A DNA stretch of 64,000 nt from Ustilaginoidea virens (taxonomy: Eukaryota; Ascomycota; Sordariomycetes; Hypocreales; Clavicipitaceae): NCBI RefSeq assembly GCF_000687475.1, contig NC_057318.1:3844001-3908000 (forward strand), given 5' to 3'. Position 1 is the stretch's first letter, and each line of letters begins with the position of its first letter. Below are positions 22,520 through 33,956 of this stretch, piece by piece. The notes beneath the pieces are model-generated. The model had not been told where the DNA came from. It worked only from the letters and a program-made list of their open reading frames with translations, and searched no databases. The position numbers and the translations under genes were made by a program.

Positions 22520-23445
22520 GGGTTTTCCCCCCGTCCGGCAGGTTTGTCGGGCTGCGGGCGTGGGTGGTTTTGCGTCTTGTCGCATGACCGACCGTGGGGC
22601 CGAGTGGGATACGAGCGCGCCGTCTCGTCTGCAGGCCCAAGACTGGCGAGGGCGGGTTGGCCCTCGTGCCCGGAAGATGGGCTTTGCTACAGGCCCTTGT
22701 TGGGGGAGGATTTTCCCTCGACCGTTGCAGTCGACAGGCTTGATGGACGCGGAGACGCGAGGCACGATGGGAGAGGTGGAATCGGGCACGAGTCATCCAG
22801 CAGATCAGATGTGATGGGCGCTCCGGGCAGACGAACCGTGATGGAGTCGGCAAGTTGGCCAGGTGTGTCACCGCCGGGAGTCAGCCCTGGTCCATGGGCG
22901 CGTAGACACGGTCATCAGGCCATCCCTTGCGCGTTGTATGTAACCATCCACAATGTTCCAAAGCGCGCGCGTACACAAAGTCCTGCTGCCTCTGCATCCA
23001 GGTTGTCCCTCCAACTGCTTCTTTTCTTTTCCCTCCTTGACCGAGACCCTCCTCAGCAATGACGCTGATGGATGCTACGAGAAACGCCGTGTCATTCTGC
23101 CAACCTGACTGATGAAAAAAAAAAAAAAGGGGGGGGGGGAGGGGGGGCAACATTAAAGCAAAACAAAAATTAAACAAAGCCGTCACCCTCGGAATGGAGT
23201 GCTTCGGCAAATCCCGCAGCCTCTGCTTCCATGGCCCTCGTCGATCGATCCATCGTTTGCCGTTTGCCATTTGCCTTCCTGGTTCGAGGCGCGAATTCCC
23301 GACACGGGCCAGCGATGCGAGCCAGAAGAGTGATGAGGAAAGAAGCCGAGAGCCCACGGATTAATCTCCCCCCACCCCCAAACGCTCTTCCCCAGCGCCA
23401 TGGCAGAAAACTTTTCATGTCCCTTCTTCTCGTTCATCTTTTCTA
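22520..23445. other. Convergent spacer PEX4 / ANP1
   Basis: A 3'-flanking region of both genes. A run of A14 followed by a long G-rich run lies at about 23114-23150. No coding sequence is supported. Confidence 0.65.
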
Positions 23446-24673
23446 TTATTCGTTGAAATGATAGACCTGGGTCATCCGTGAGTCAGCCTCGAGGTATCCA
23501 ATTTTAAAAAGAAAAAAAAATAAATAAAAAAATCACGACGTTTTTTTTTTCCGAGGGAGCAGCTCTCACCCTGTAGTTGGGAAGGCCGTAGGGCTGCCAT
23601 CCTAATCTCTTGGCCATTTTGGCAAAGCCTTCCGTCTCGATGAGGTGGTAAAAGGCAAACGGCGGAAACATGGCGCCGTCGCGGTGAACGTCGGCCTTGA
23701 CCAGCAACGCGGTGCCGCCGACACCGTCCAGGGGTACCGTAAGATTCTGGTCGCCGCCGTCGGTCGCCATGTAGGCCATCAGGGTGCGGTAGGTGGGCAT
23801 CTCGTGGTAGCCTTCCAGCAGAATTTCGTCGGGCCCCATTTTGGACGCCATCTGCATGGCGACATCGCTGTCCTGCCAGCTGTTGAAGTCGTACGCACGC
23901 TCGTCCTCCTTCTTCTTCTCCTCGTTGTAGAATCGCTGGAAGCAGTTTGGCACGATGACGTCCTTGTCGTGCGCCGCCAGATCCTGTATCAAGGTGGGCG
24001 GGGTTTCGACAATGTCCGAGTCCAGCCAGAGCACCCACGACGTCGCGGGGCCGAGGGTGGTGAAGAGCAGCGAGTTGCGAGCCTTGGCCATGGCGGCCCG
24101 CCGGGCCTTTTGGTTGGACATTTTGTGACGCTCGCTCTCTTCCTGCGACGCAATCGCCGGCTCAAAGTCCTGGCGCAGAATGATGATGCTCTTGAATCGA
24201 TCGTTTTCCGGGCCGCGCTTTTGCGTCCTTTGAATCTGCTGCTGCAGCGCAGCCGTGGCCGCGTTGCCCTCCTTGGTCTTGGGGAGGATGAAGCCGAGCG
24301 TGATGAGCTCGTGGGGGTAGCTGAGACGCAAGAGGTTCTCCCAGTATTCCGGGTAGAAGCGCGCCATGGGCGTCAGGATGAGTACGTGTTCCCGGTTCTC
24401 GATGGGCCTGGCTGTGACGGTGACATTGTTGAGGTTATAGCGGACAACGGGAGGCGGACCCGTCTGCAGGCCCGACTTGGAGCTCGACTTCTTGTACGGA
24501 GACGTTGGAGGCGACAGGTGATGCTGAGCCGTGACGGACGACAGCCGAGTCGAGGCGCCGGAACTGGACGGAGAGACGAGGAAGAACAGGATGAAGATGC
24601 AAAGAACAGCGCCGAGAATGAGAGTGCACGGATTCGCCTTCTTAAGACGGACTGACCCCATGGGGCGAGCCAT
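23446..24673 (-). CDS. ANP1: Mannan polymerase subunit ANP1 (glycosyltransferase family 62)
   Basis: A Golgi alpha-1,6-mannosyltransferase subunit (Anp1/Mnn9/Van1 family) that extends N-glycan mannan. Two exons on the minus strand (23570-24673 and the 21-nt 23446-23466) give 374 aa. It is a type II membrane protein: a short basic cytosolic tail (MARPMGSVRLKKAN), then one membrane segment at about residues 11-32, then a Ser-rich stem. The catalytic region contains the nucleotide-sugar site in VLWLDSDIVETP (DxD type) at about 210-225, plus PNCFQRFY and the conserved FYHLIETEGFAKMAKRLGW. The last exon encodes only VYHFNE; the alternative of reading through the intron would give an odd tail, so I favour splicing. 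I chose the start at 24673; a second AUG lies four codons later. Confidence 0.93.
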
Positions 24674-25694
24674 GGAGCCTAGGTCTCGTGTGTTTGAGGT
24701 GGAGTAAGGGCGTAGGAAACCGCTCCGATTCGATTTTGCTCGACTCGACTCGACTCGACTCGACGCGAATCCTTTCGTTCGCTCGTCGCGAGGCCGGATG
24801 TCGACTCCCAGGATGGCAGACGGTATACGGCACGTCGACCGGGGGCGGCAAGGGATAGGGAGTGACGGGGCCGTCGAGCCGGCTTTGGCGCACAATCGAA
24901 TGCGCGTCGTTATCACGGTTCCAAGCAAAGCGGCAAGGAGCAAAGGGGGTGCGGTAGGTAGGGGAAAAAAAGGGGCGTAGGGTCGGGAGGAGGAGCGTAA
25001 TGGAGGGCAAGGCAAAAATGCAGAGAACTTGATACGAGGCAGGCGGCCCAGGATTGATTTTGCCTTGTTCTGGTGGTGTTTGGCGACTGCAAGGGGATGC
25101 CACGCGCTGTGGGGACTCGGGCACTTCGCGCGCCTACCCTACGGAGCACTGGGGAGTTTAAAAGTACTCGGGTACCTGAGCAGGCTGATGAAGCAGAGCA
25201 CTTGAAGCAGTTGGGCGGTACTTTGCAGATACACATCATCTGACGTGGACAATCCGAGTCCTTTAGCTAGGTACCTACCTAAAACAAGATAAACAAGATC
25301 AAGGTAGATGCCGCAGTAAAATACAGCTGTATTTCTGGAACCGTTGACTGTATTCTTCCTGCAGCACCCCAAGGTTGGCGCGCTGTCCATAACCATCCGT
25401 AACTCGCCGCCAGGCTGGCCTGGCGTTAATTGGCGCCACGTCCCAAGAGCCAGAGTACTCGTGAGTACATGACATACCAAGGGGCTCCAGCCGGGCAGTA
25501 CAAGTATAGCATAGCATCGACATGTCATGTACTTCGTAGGTACCCGCAGCTTGCTGCGTCCCGTCCCACCAGCCAGACTCAACCCAGCCAACCGCGTCGC
25601 CCAGAAACCTGCGCGGCCCGCCGTTGGATTCATTCAACCTTTGCCATCAAACAAACTAGACATCATCGCGAAGTCCTCGCCCTTGTCGTACACC
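24674..25694. promoter_or_regulatory. Divergent intergenic region ANP1 / YRA1
   Basis: About 1 kb containing both promoters. It has a (CTCGA)n repeat at 24738-24765 close to the ANP1 start, a TACGGAG copy at 25138 and a TAGGTACCTACC copy at 25268-25281. No gene is seen. Confidence 0.55.
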
Positions 25695-27238
25695 ATGGCC
25701 GACAACATGGACAGAGGCCTCGACGAGATCATTGCTGACAAGGTACGGGTTCCTCCTTGGTTCCTTTTACCGCATCACTTCTCTCGCGAGCTGCCCAACT
25801 AACCAGCCCTTCAGCGCAGCACTGGTCCTCGAAACCGCCGCGGTGGGCGAGATGGCCGCCATCGCGATCACAGTGACTATCCCCGGGACGGGGTAAGAAA
25901 GGTCGTAACTTGTCCCCCCTCGACGCGGTCGGCAAGCCTCATGTCGCTGACTCGTTTCTCTCAGGTTACACCAATTCTCCTCCTGCCAATGTAGAGTCGA
26001 TGGACCAGCTTGGCCCGCCTTTCGAGCTGTCGAATCGACGTACACGGCGCCTCGACGAAGCGGACAGTATGCTCCCCCAAAACGGAACGCTAACCAGCTC
26101 TTGCCTCCCTTCAACAGCCAAACCGTGACGCGCCTCGAAACTTGGATAGGTGGGTATTGCCACTGCCTTTGCCGTTCAATTCCCAATTCTGACCAGACCC
26201 TTTAAGCGAGTGGGTTCATGACCGATACGACGAAGCCGGTTAGAATTACAACATTTTTTTTTTTTTTGCCCGCATGGTACACGTCGAGTTTAGAAACTCA
26301 TTCGGAAACATAGATTTTCGCCGGGCCCCGGCCCCTCGACGCCGACGCGAGTCGCCGACCAGGTAATGCTGAGCTTTCTCACCCACCGTTTTGCCCGAAT
26401 ATTCCCGACTTTGCGGGCTGATAACAATTCCTAGTGAGGCCAGAGGCTCCAAACTACGCGTCGAGAATATCCACTACGATTTGACCGAGGAGGATCTTGA
26501 TGTAGGGTCCCAGCATACCTCCATCATATTCCGCCATGTCAGCCCTAACATGGCAGCAGGAGCTTTTTTCCAGAATCGGACGTGTGAGCAAGCTCAATCT
26601 GCGTTACGACCGCGCAGGCCGCTCCGAAGGCACTGCATATGTCACGTATGATCGCAAGGAGGATGCCGAGGAGGCCGTTAGGCAATTCAATGGGGCCAAT
26701 GCCAATGGTTCGTTAAGCAGCCTTACCAAAAAAAAAGATGTAAAAGAATTCCGACACAGGGAGCCTGACCACTATTTGAGCAGGGCAACCCATCCGTTTG
26801 ACAATGCTTGCATCGCGCAATCCCTTCGATACTGCAGTCATGCCTGGACGGCCACTAGCGGACCGTGTCTCGGCCCCAGGGGGTAGAGCTCGCTCCTCCT
26901 CTCCTCGACGCAGATTCGATGAAGAGGATGCAGCTCGCAAGGGCATCGACCGGTATATACCTGGCAGACACTCCAGAAGTCCTGTACCACGTCGGCGCGG
27001 AGCAGGTGGACGTCGCCCCGGCGCTCGACGTGAAGGAAACCAGCAGGAGTCAAGCCGTGGTGGGGGTGGTCGCGCCAACCCCCGGGCCAAGAAGACGCAG
27101 GAAGAACTTGATGCGGAAATGGCCGACTACTTTGGAGGTGGCGAGAAGGATTCCGGCTCGACAATCAACGCGCCCACTAACGGGGATGCTCCAGCCGTTC
27201 CAGCGGCTTCGAATGACGACATTGACATGATCGAATAG
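25695..27238 (+). CDS. YRA1: mRNA export factor YRA1/ALY (REF family)
   Basis: An RNA-annealing adaptor that couples transcription and splicing to mRNA export through Mex67, in the nucleus. Supported exons are 25695-25742, 25815-25892, 26118-26149, 26207-26238, 26314-26362, 26435-26501, 26560-26707 and 26784-27238 (302 aa, all phases compatible). The N-terminal REF-N box reads MDRGLDEIIADK. A Gly/Arg-rich linker leads to a single RRM (KLRVENIHYDLTEEDL, then RAGRSEGTAYVTYD), then RNPFDTAVMPGRPL, an RS/RG-rich region, AKKTQEELDAEMADYF, and the C-terminal REF-C box DDIDMIE. The stretch 25893-26117 is uncertain: it contains a 102-nt exon-like piece with an in-frame stop (see separate entry). Two junctions are weak, a GTTCGT donor at 26708 and a TTTAAG acceptor at 26206, but no other choice keeps the conserved protein. 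Confidence 0.9.
25965..26066 (+). other. Candidate stop-containing cassette exon inside YRA1
   Basis: This 102-nt piece is bounded by a good 3' splice site (branch-like GCTGAC then TTTCTCTCAG) and a usable 5' splice site (GTATGC). It lies between a canonical donor (GTAAGA at 25893) and a canonical acceptor (GCTAAC...TTCAACAG at 26117). It is a multiple of three, but in the phase set by the preceding exon it meets TAG at 25992-25994. Including it would truncate the protein before the RRM. It may be a poison exon, an intronic relic, or the result of an indel in this assembly. Confidence 0.45.
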
Positions 27239-27984
27239 AACTCCACGAGTTTCTTGCGAGCACTTGATTGAGCTGAGCTGGTCCCTACGACGGAGGATGT
27301 GCGTTCAATTAGAACCAACTGTACGAGAGATGGGATCTGGTAACGTTTAAACATGGGCGCTTTTGTGTTTTGAATGAGAGGCGTAATTGACTTGTTGGCA
27401 TCTCGGTCAGTGTCCACCTGGAGAAATGAAGCCCTGGTGATGATTGTCTGTCTGTACTGGTTACCGCCGTGTCCGATGGTGTCAACTATTCAACGACCAA
27501 CCATCTCGCCCTCAAAGCAGGATGAACTACGACCCTGCAAACATCAAGTCAAGGGAAAAAAACTCGCTTGGAAGGACTGAAGTGATTTGAAAACTGTCTT
27601 TTTTGAACGGAAGGAGTGAAAGGTGCAACCGAGGCTATTCGGCCATTGTATCCAAGGTATCAAATCATATCATGCCAGGCCCGCTGGCAAATGGCGACAA
27701 AAAGACTCCATGAACGACCCAATGCCCTTGTCTTGGGGCCTCGTCATCTCACTTCACAGATGAACGGGAGCACAGGTTCGTTGACACGGCCGTTTCTCCT
27801 CCCATAAGTGAGGTTGGTGAGCTCGGCTAGCTCGGTTAATGAAGTTTTCTTACTCGGATATGTATACATGATTGCATTTGCATGCAGGCGTGCAGCCAGG
27901 AGGTAGGATACACTGGGATACAAGCAATCCTGTTGCAGCAGCGTCTATGGAGGACCCCCAGACTTTTTTGCCTTGGCCTCGGCA
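27239..27984. other. Convergent spacer YRA1 / FIST-like gene
   Basis: A 746-base region between two stops, moderately AT-rich, without repeats of note and without a supported gene. It should contain both 3' untranslated regions. Confidence 0.7.
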
Positions 27985-29552
27985 TTACCGGAAAAAAACC
28001 CTGGAGCCTGGAACACTAAGTTTGGACTCTCGAAAAGCATGCTTGGCATTCGGGAGAGGAGACGTGTAGATTCCTTGGCTTGACAGAGCTCCGAAGTGGT
28101 CGGCAAGTAGGCTGGTTTGCGGTTCAGGCCCGGCTTCCTCCGTAGAAGACGGGCTCGTCGGCACTCCGAAAACGACACCGGTTGCGGAGGACGCAGTCAA
28201 TGCAGAGGGTGCCATGCCCGACACGAAAAACTGTATGTAGGAATCGGTCGGCACGAGCCCCGAGTTGCTCATGGCTTGCATGAACCTTTCCATATCCTCT
28301 TCCTCGGGAGGGGCGTAGAAGGTCTCCCGGGGGTCGAGCGAGAGGAGTCCCTTCTTGGCACCCCATCCACCGCCGCCGCTCACTGTTGTTGGCATCCGTC
28401 AGGAGACGCTCTTGTGGCGGACGTGGGAGGAATCACTTACAGACTTGGAACAACCGGCACCCAGCCCGGTGCTGGCTTTGGAGATATGCCGCAGTCGACT
28501 CAACATCCTCCCGGCTGGCAGCTTTGCCGTCTAGCGTCGCCTCTGGATCAGGAGCATCGTCCGGGTCGCCCAGCCGCTGTCGCGAACTGGCTGGAGAAAC
28601 CAATGCCCAGACGCCCATCGGACCTGCGGAGGCTTCAGCTGCGAGCCGGTGTCCATGGATCCTGTTGATGGCGTCTTCTAGTTCTGTGGACGCTGGCGTC
28701 GGCTTGCCCTCCACATCGACGCCACGGACGATGTTTCCAAAGCTGTCCACGATTCTTCGCGGGCGGGTCACCGGCGACAACGGCGCCCATAGCCCCATTC
28801 CGGTATCTGGTCCGACGCCAGGATCGGCTGACCAAACATTGACCTGTTGCCACTGCTTGTGCATTGCTTGTTTCAGTCTCGGACTGCCGCCTGACACGTC
28901 GAATCGGCCTGCCAAGAGGGTAGATGGTCGGCTGTTGAGAAACGTCGTTCGTGCCAAGGGGAGGGTTTGCAGCGACGATCCCGCGCGGAACGTCACCGCA
29001 GCGACCGAGTCCTTGTCGAATGCCCTCAACGGAGGCTCCGGCTGCCACAGCCGCGGCATCAAGGAATGCAGCTCGCCGCGCAGCACCGACACGCCAGGCG
29101 CGGGAACCGGCTCGCCCGGCGCGGGAGCGATGCAGTCGACGATTGCGCACAGCAGATGGAAGTGGCGCGTCTCGGCGGCCGCGGAGAGAAGCTTGGCCAG
29201 TTCGAGAGTGAATGCGGGATCGTTGACGTGCTTGAACAAGGTGGGCGTGGCCATGACGACGGCCGCGTCGTGGCCCTGGGGGTTTTCCAGCACAGCATGG
29301 CCAGCAAGCTTGCCTAGGAGCTCTCGAGGGTCATCCTTGCCGCGTTGTCAACCGAGCGGCCCTGGGAAAAGCTTTCCCTGCATGGGAAGGGGGGGGGGGG
29401 GGGGGTGTGCGACAAACCTTTGGCGAGAAGAAGCATGAAAATCGAGTCTGGTCGCGGCCCTTGGTCTTGGTGGCGGAAGAGAGCTGCCGAAGTGACGCAA
29501 CGTGTCTGCGTCTGCGACCGAAGCTGCTGAGAACCTGCCGAGACGCACGCAT
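27985..29552 (-). CDS. Mitochondrial FIST-domain-like protein
   Basis: Three exons on the minus strand (29418-29552, 28441-29335, 27985-28382) give 475 aa. The N-terminus (MRASRQVLSSFGRRRRHVAS) is Arg/Ser-rich and free of acidic residues for about 27 residues, which is typical of a mitochondrial targeting peptide. The body contains KLAGHAVLENPQGHDAAVV, ATPTLFKHVN, SRPSTLLAGRFDVSGG, PLSPVTRPRRIVDSFGNIV, CRLFQVLSGGGGWGAKKGLL and YIQFFVSG. From memory this arrangement matches fungal proteins annotated as FIST-domain (a small-ligand sensory domain family), but I could not verify the domain. Its biochemical role is unknown. Intron 1 (29336-29417) has a C17 run on the sense strand and ends in GCAAG, a weak acceptor that is nonetheless the only one joining the frame. 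The gene is divergent from the ValRS gene. Confidence 0.8.
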
Positions 29553-30132
29553 CTTCAGGCAGATGGTGTTTGAACTGGCAGTTTTAGGCGGACGGAATTC
29601 TTGAACGTCAGAATGAGAGGCATTGATGCGATTCGAAAAGCAGGCCCGTTGCCGTCGACGACACAAAGACTGGATTGATGAGAAGAGTTAGCAGGTAAGG
29701 GACTTGCTAGGTACCTATGTACCTCTAACGTAGCACGGAGTTGCTCCGTAGAGGAACAGGAACAAGTCAATCGATGTGGCTGGAGCTCGATGTGGCTGGA
29801 GCTGCCCTGAGATCCCCGCACCGCCACGATGCAGGACCCCTCTTCATCCCACCATCGTTCGTTGCGGGCGGCATCGCTTGTGCTAACTAGTTCCGTCTGA
29901 AGCAGTGACTCAAATTTCAGATCTTGCTTCCGATCAGCACAGGTGACTCCAACGCGAGTCGTCCAGTCCTCTGCACCAGACTTCAATTCTCCCCCTCTTG
30001 AGGACGCAGAAGCCCCTTCGACACGGGCTTCGGCTAACTATTCCCAGCACGACGCTCCGACTCGCAGTTCGAGCACTGCGGGTGCGCTCAGTTTCACCAA
30101 GACGACCTTTGGCTACAACCACCCGTGCTGCC
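29553..30132. promoter_or_regulatory. Shared divergent promoter, FIST-like gene / ValRS, with possible N-terminal extension
   Basis: 580 bases separate the two AUGs. A TAGGTACC copy lies at about 29705-29725 and a CACGGAGTTGCTCCGTAG inverted pair at 29735-29752. The segment 29947-30132 is open in the ValRS frame, lacks AUG, and encodes an Arg-rich, acid-free peptide in its last 45 codons (29998-30132). Confidence 0.5.
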
Positions 30133-33100
30133 ATGGCAAGCAACGTCACAAGAGGAGGTCCTGGTAAGATTCGACATCGGCTCATGTCTCGGCCCCTCTC
30201 AACGCGCTGACTTTTGCCGTGCAGCTGGGCTTGGCGAAGGAGCTGAAGTAAGGCAGCCGCCCCTCTTTACGTTAAGCCCAGCCAGAACTAGAACTAATCC
30301 ACGATAGAACGCCAAAGCAGGTGCTGAGCCTGTCGTAAGGCCCACGGAGGATGGATCTCCAAAGCCAGACAAGAAGGATCGTAAGTCCCGTTGGCGCACC
30401 ACATGCATCCGGGAACCAACCTTCCATGGCGACAACTAACAGCCATCCCGAAGTCGACAAGGACCGCAAAAAAGCAGAGAGGGCTGCCAAGCTGGAGGCA
30501 AAGAAAGCAAAGGCCGCCCTGATGGCTGCAAACGCGGCCAACAAGGAGAAAAAGGCCAAGGAAAAAAAGACAGAGGAAGTTGTCCCCCCCTATATCGAAG
30601 ATACCCCCGCCGGGGACAAGAAACGCATCCGATCGTTCGACGACCCGAATTTCAGGGCCTATGATCCGATTGCCGTCGAGTCTGCCTGGTACGACTGGTG
30701 GCAGAAGGAGGGCTTCTTCAAGCCGGAATTCACCCCAGAGGGCAAGGTCAAGGAAGCTGGCAGTTTCGTCATCGTCCACCCTCCTCCAAATGTTACGGGC
30801 TCCCTCCACATGGGTCATGCGCTCGGTGACTCGCTGCAGGATCTCATGATTCGATGGAATCGGATGAATGGCAAGACGACTTTATGGCTTCCAGGTTGCG
30901 ATCACGCCGGCATATCCACCCAAAGCGTCGTCGAAAAGATGCTGTGGAGAAAAGAGAAGAAGACCAGGCACGATCTTGGCAGAGAAAAGTTTGTAGAAAC
31001 TGTCTGGGAATGGAAGGAAGACTACCACAAGCGCATCAACAAGGCACTTACGCATATGGGTGGATCCTTTGACTGGAGCAGAGAGGGTGAGTCGTCCCTT
31101 GTTTTTTTGTTGTTATTTTTTAACTTTTTACTTCTTTTTTGCAGTTATTGTGCCGTCTCCCTGACATCTTGCAGCATTCACAATGGATGCCAATCTTTCC
31201 GCCGCTGTTGCCGAGACGTTCGTCCGGCTTCATGAGGAAGGCATCATCTACCGAGCAAACAGGCTCGTCAACTGGTGCACGCACCTTAACACTGCCCTCT
31301 CCAACTTGGAGGTTGATAACAAGGAGCTCACCGGGCGGACATTGCTCGATGTTCCAGGATATGAGAAAAAGGTTGAGTTTGGCGTCATTGTTCACTTCAA
31401 GTATCCTATCGAGGGCTCGGATGAGGCCGTCGAAGTCGCCACCACCCGTATCGAGACGATGCTGGGCGACACGGGAATCGCTGTCCACCCCAGTGATGCT
31501 CGGTACAAGCATCTCGTCGGCAAAAACGCCGTTCACCCTTTTATTCCAGGACGCAAACTGCCCATCGTTGCCGACGAGTATGTCGATATGGAATTTGGGA
31601 CTGGTGCTGTCAAGCTGACGCCTGCGCACGATCCGAACGATTTCAACCTGGGACAGAAGCACAAGCTGGAGTTTATCAACATTCTTACCGACGACGGTTT
31701 GATGAATGAGAATGCCGGACCCTACAAGGGCCAGAAACGTTTTGATGTCCGCTACTCCATCCAGGACGCCCTCAAGGCAAAGGGTCTCTATGTCGACAAG
31801 AAGGACAATGCCATGAAGGTCCCGTTGTGCGAAAAGTCCAAGGACATAATCGAGCCCCTGATGAAACCACAGTGGTGGGTTCGCATGAAGGAGCTTGCTG
31901 AGCCTGCCATGCAGGTTGTCAGAGACGGCAAGATCAAAATCAGACCCGACACAGCCGAGAGGAGCTACTTTCGCTGGATGGAAGATATCAACGACTGGTG
32001 CATCAGTCGACAGCTTTGGTGGGGTCACCGTTGCCCCGTCTACTTTGCCAACGTTGAAGGCGTGGCCAAAGACACGGCAGATGAGGCGCTCTGGTTCTCT
32101 GGCCGAACCCGCCAAGAGGCCGAGAAGAAGGCCGCCGCCGCTCTTCCGGGCAAGAAGTTTACGCTGGAGCAAGACGAAGACGTCCTCGACAGTAAGTCAA
32201 CCTAAGTGCTCCCTTCCCCCCCCCCATGCGGGTGTCTCCGTCCCTGACACCGCGTCAACCAGCCTGGTTCTCCTCTGGGCTCTGGCCTTTCAGCACTCTC
32301 GGTTGGCCAAATCAGACCCACGACCTGGAGACTCTGTATCCTACCAGCATTCTTGAGACTGGCTGGGATATCTTGTTCTTCTGGATTGCCCGCATGATTA
32401 CCCTTGGTTTGAAGATGACGGGCAAGGTCCCGTTCAGCGAAGTATTCTGCCACAGTCTCGTTCGCGATTCAGAAGGCAGGAAGATGAGCAAGAGCTTGGG
32501 CAATGTCATTGACCCCCTCGACGTGATATCGGGTATCAAGCTGGAGGATCTTCACCAGAAGCTCTACCTGGGCAATCTTCATCCCAGCGAAGTCGAAAAG
32601 GCCACCAAGTACCAGAAGACTGCTTTCCCCGACGGCATCCCTCAGTGCGGTGCTGATGCTCTGCGTTTCACCATGATCAACGCCACAACGGGCGGCGGAG
32701 ACATCAACCTGGACGTCAAGGTGTAAGTCACAATGGGACGGACCATCGACAATGTCCGCCTTTACCCTTTTCTTCTGTCTTTTTTGTTGACATTTCTCTG
32801 CAGCATCCACGGATATCGAAAGTTTTGCAACAAAATTGTAAGTTGGCGTGCACCAAGCGCAGCTTTTGGGGCTCTCCCTGCTGACTCGAACTCGTCCCTA
32901 GTTCCAAGCTACCAAGTATGTCCTGGGCAGCTTACCTGAGGGATTTACTCCTGCCAGAGACGGCGTCAATCGCGGCAAGACCTTGGCTGAGCGCTGGATC
33001 CTGCATAAAATGAACAATGCCGCCAGGGACCTCAACGTCGCTATTGCGGACCGCGAGTTCCAAAAGTCCACCACCATAATCTACAAGTACTGGTACGCCG

Positions 33101-33956
33101 AGTTGTGCGACGTGTACATTGAGAACTCGAAAGCCATCATCCGCGACGGCACCGAAGAAGAGCGTCAATCTGCTCTGCAAACTCTGTACACGGCTCTGGA
33201 GTCGGCCTTGACCCTCATCCACCCTTTCATGCCATACATAACCGAGGAGATGTGGCAGAGGATGCCTCGACGTCCCGGCGACGATACCAAGTCCATCATG
33301 ATAGCCAAGTATCCGCAGTACAGCCCCGTCCTGGACGATGCCGAGTCCGAGTCTGCTTACGAGCTCGTCCTAGCCTGCACAAAGGCTGCCAGATCTCTCA
33401 TGTCCGAGTACTCGCTCAAGGAAGATGCCCAAGGTTAGTCGACACTCCGACCTGGTCAAACAACTTTTTCCCCCTCCCCCTCCCCCAGCCCCCCCCCCCC
33501 TTCTTCCTCGCGTTGTCTGTCCGTGGCCCCGCCAACCAGTTTGCAACAGTCATCGTGCAAGCGTACAACGAGCCCACGTTGCAGACGTGCAACGCCGAAG
33601 TTGCGTCGATCAAGTCCCTCAGCGGCAGGAGTGTCAGGACGATGCACGTCATCGGACCCGACGCTCCCCGTCCTGCTGGCAGTGTCGCCTACCCCGTTTC
33701 CACCGCCGTTGCCGTCTTCCTGCATGTCAAGGGGCGCGTCGACATGGATGCGGAAATTGCCAAGGCCCAGAAGAAGCTGGGCAAGGCTGCGGCGACGATC
33801 CAGAAGCAGGAGAAGATCCTGCTGGACCCCAGCTACAAGGAGAAGGTTTCGGCGGCTGTCCGCCGGCAAGACGAGCAGAAACTAGCCGATGCGAAGCAGG
33901 AAGCGGCCAGTTTCGAAGAGACCATCAAGCAGTTTGAGCAGCTCAAGCTGGAGTAA
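30133..33956 (+). CDS. VAS1: Valyl-tRNA synthetase
   Basis: A class I aminoacyl-tRNA synthetase that charges tRNA-Val. Nine exons (30133-30163, 30225-30247, 30308-30380, 30454-31086, 31175-32191, 32263-32722, 32804-32837, 32902-33433, 33550-33956) give 1069 aa. A Lys-rich extension (residues ~40-85) precedes the catalytic core. The ATP site signature HMGH is at 161-164 and KMSKS at 666-670; the editing domain lies between ([19 protein letters not shown]). The anticodon-binding domain contains [14 protein letters not shown], and the C-terminal coiled coil is of ValRS type ([20 protein letters not shown]). The tiny second exon reads AGLGEGAE in the phase set by exon 1, while its +1 frame reads LGLAKELK, which is nearer to my memory of relatives, so its edges are uncertain. 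An upstream in-frame extension suggests a mitochondrial form as well. Confidence 0.96.

Noticed and set aside
23276..23300. GGTTCGAGGCG resembling a tRNA B box
   Set aside because: It lacks the closing CC, and no A box or acceptor stem pairs around it.
23645..24655. A 336-codon open frame on the plus strand opposite ANP1
   Set aside because: Antisense shadow; the minus-strand frame carries the GT62 motifs and a membrane anchor.
25910..26128. 72-codon frame crossing two YRA1 introns
   Set aside because: It begins within an intron and its phase does not fit either flanking exon; kept only as part of the cassette-exon finding.
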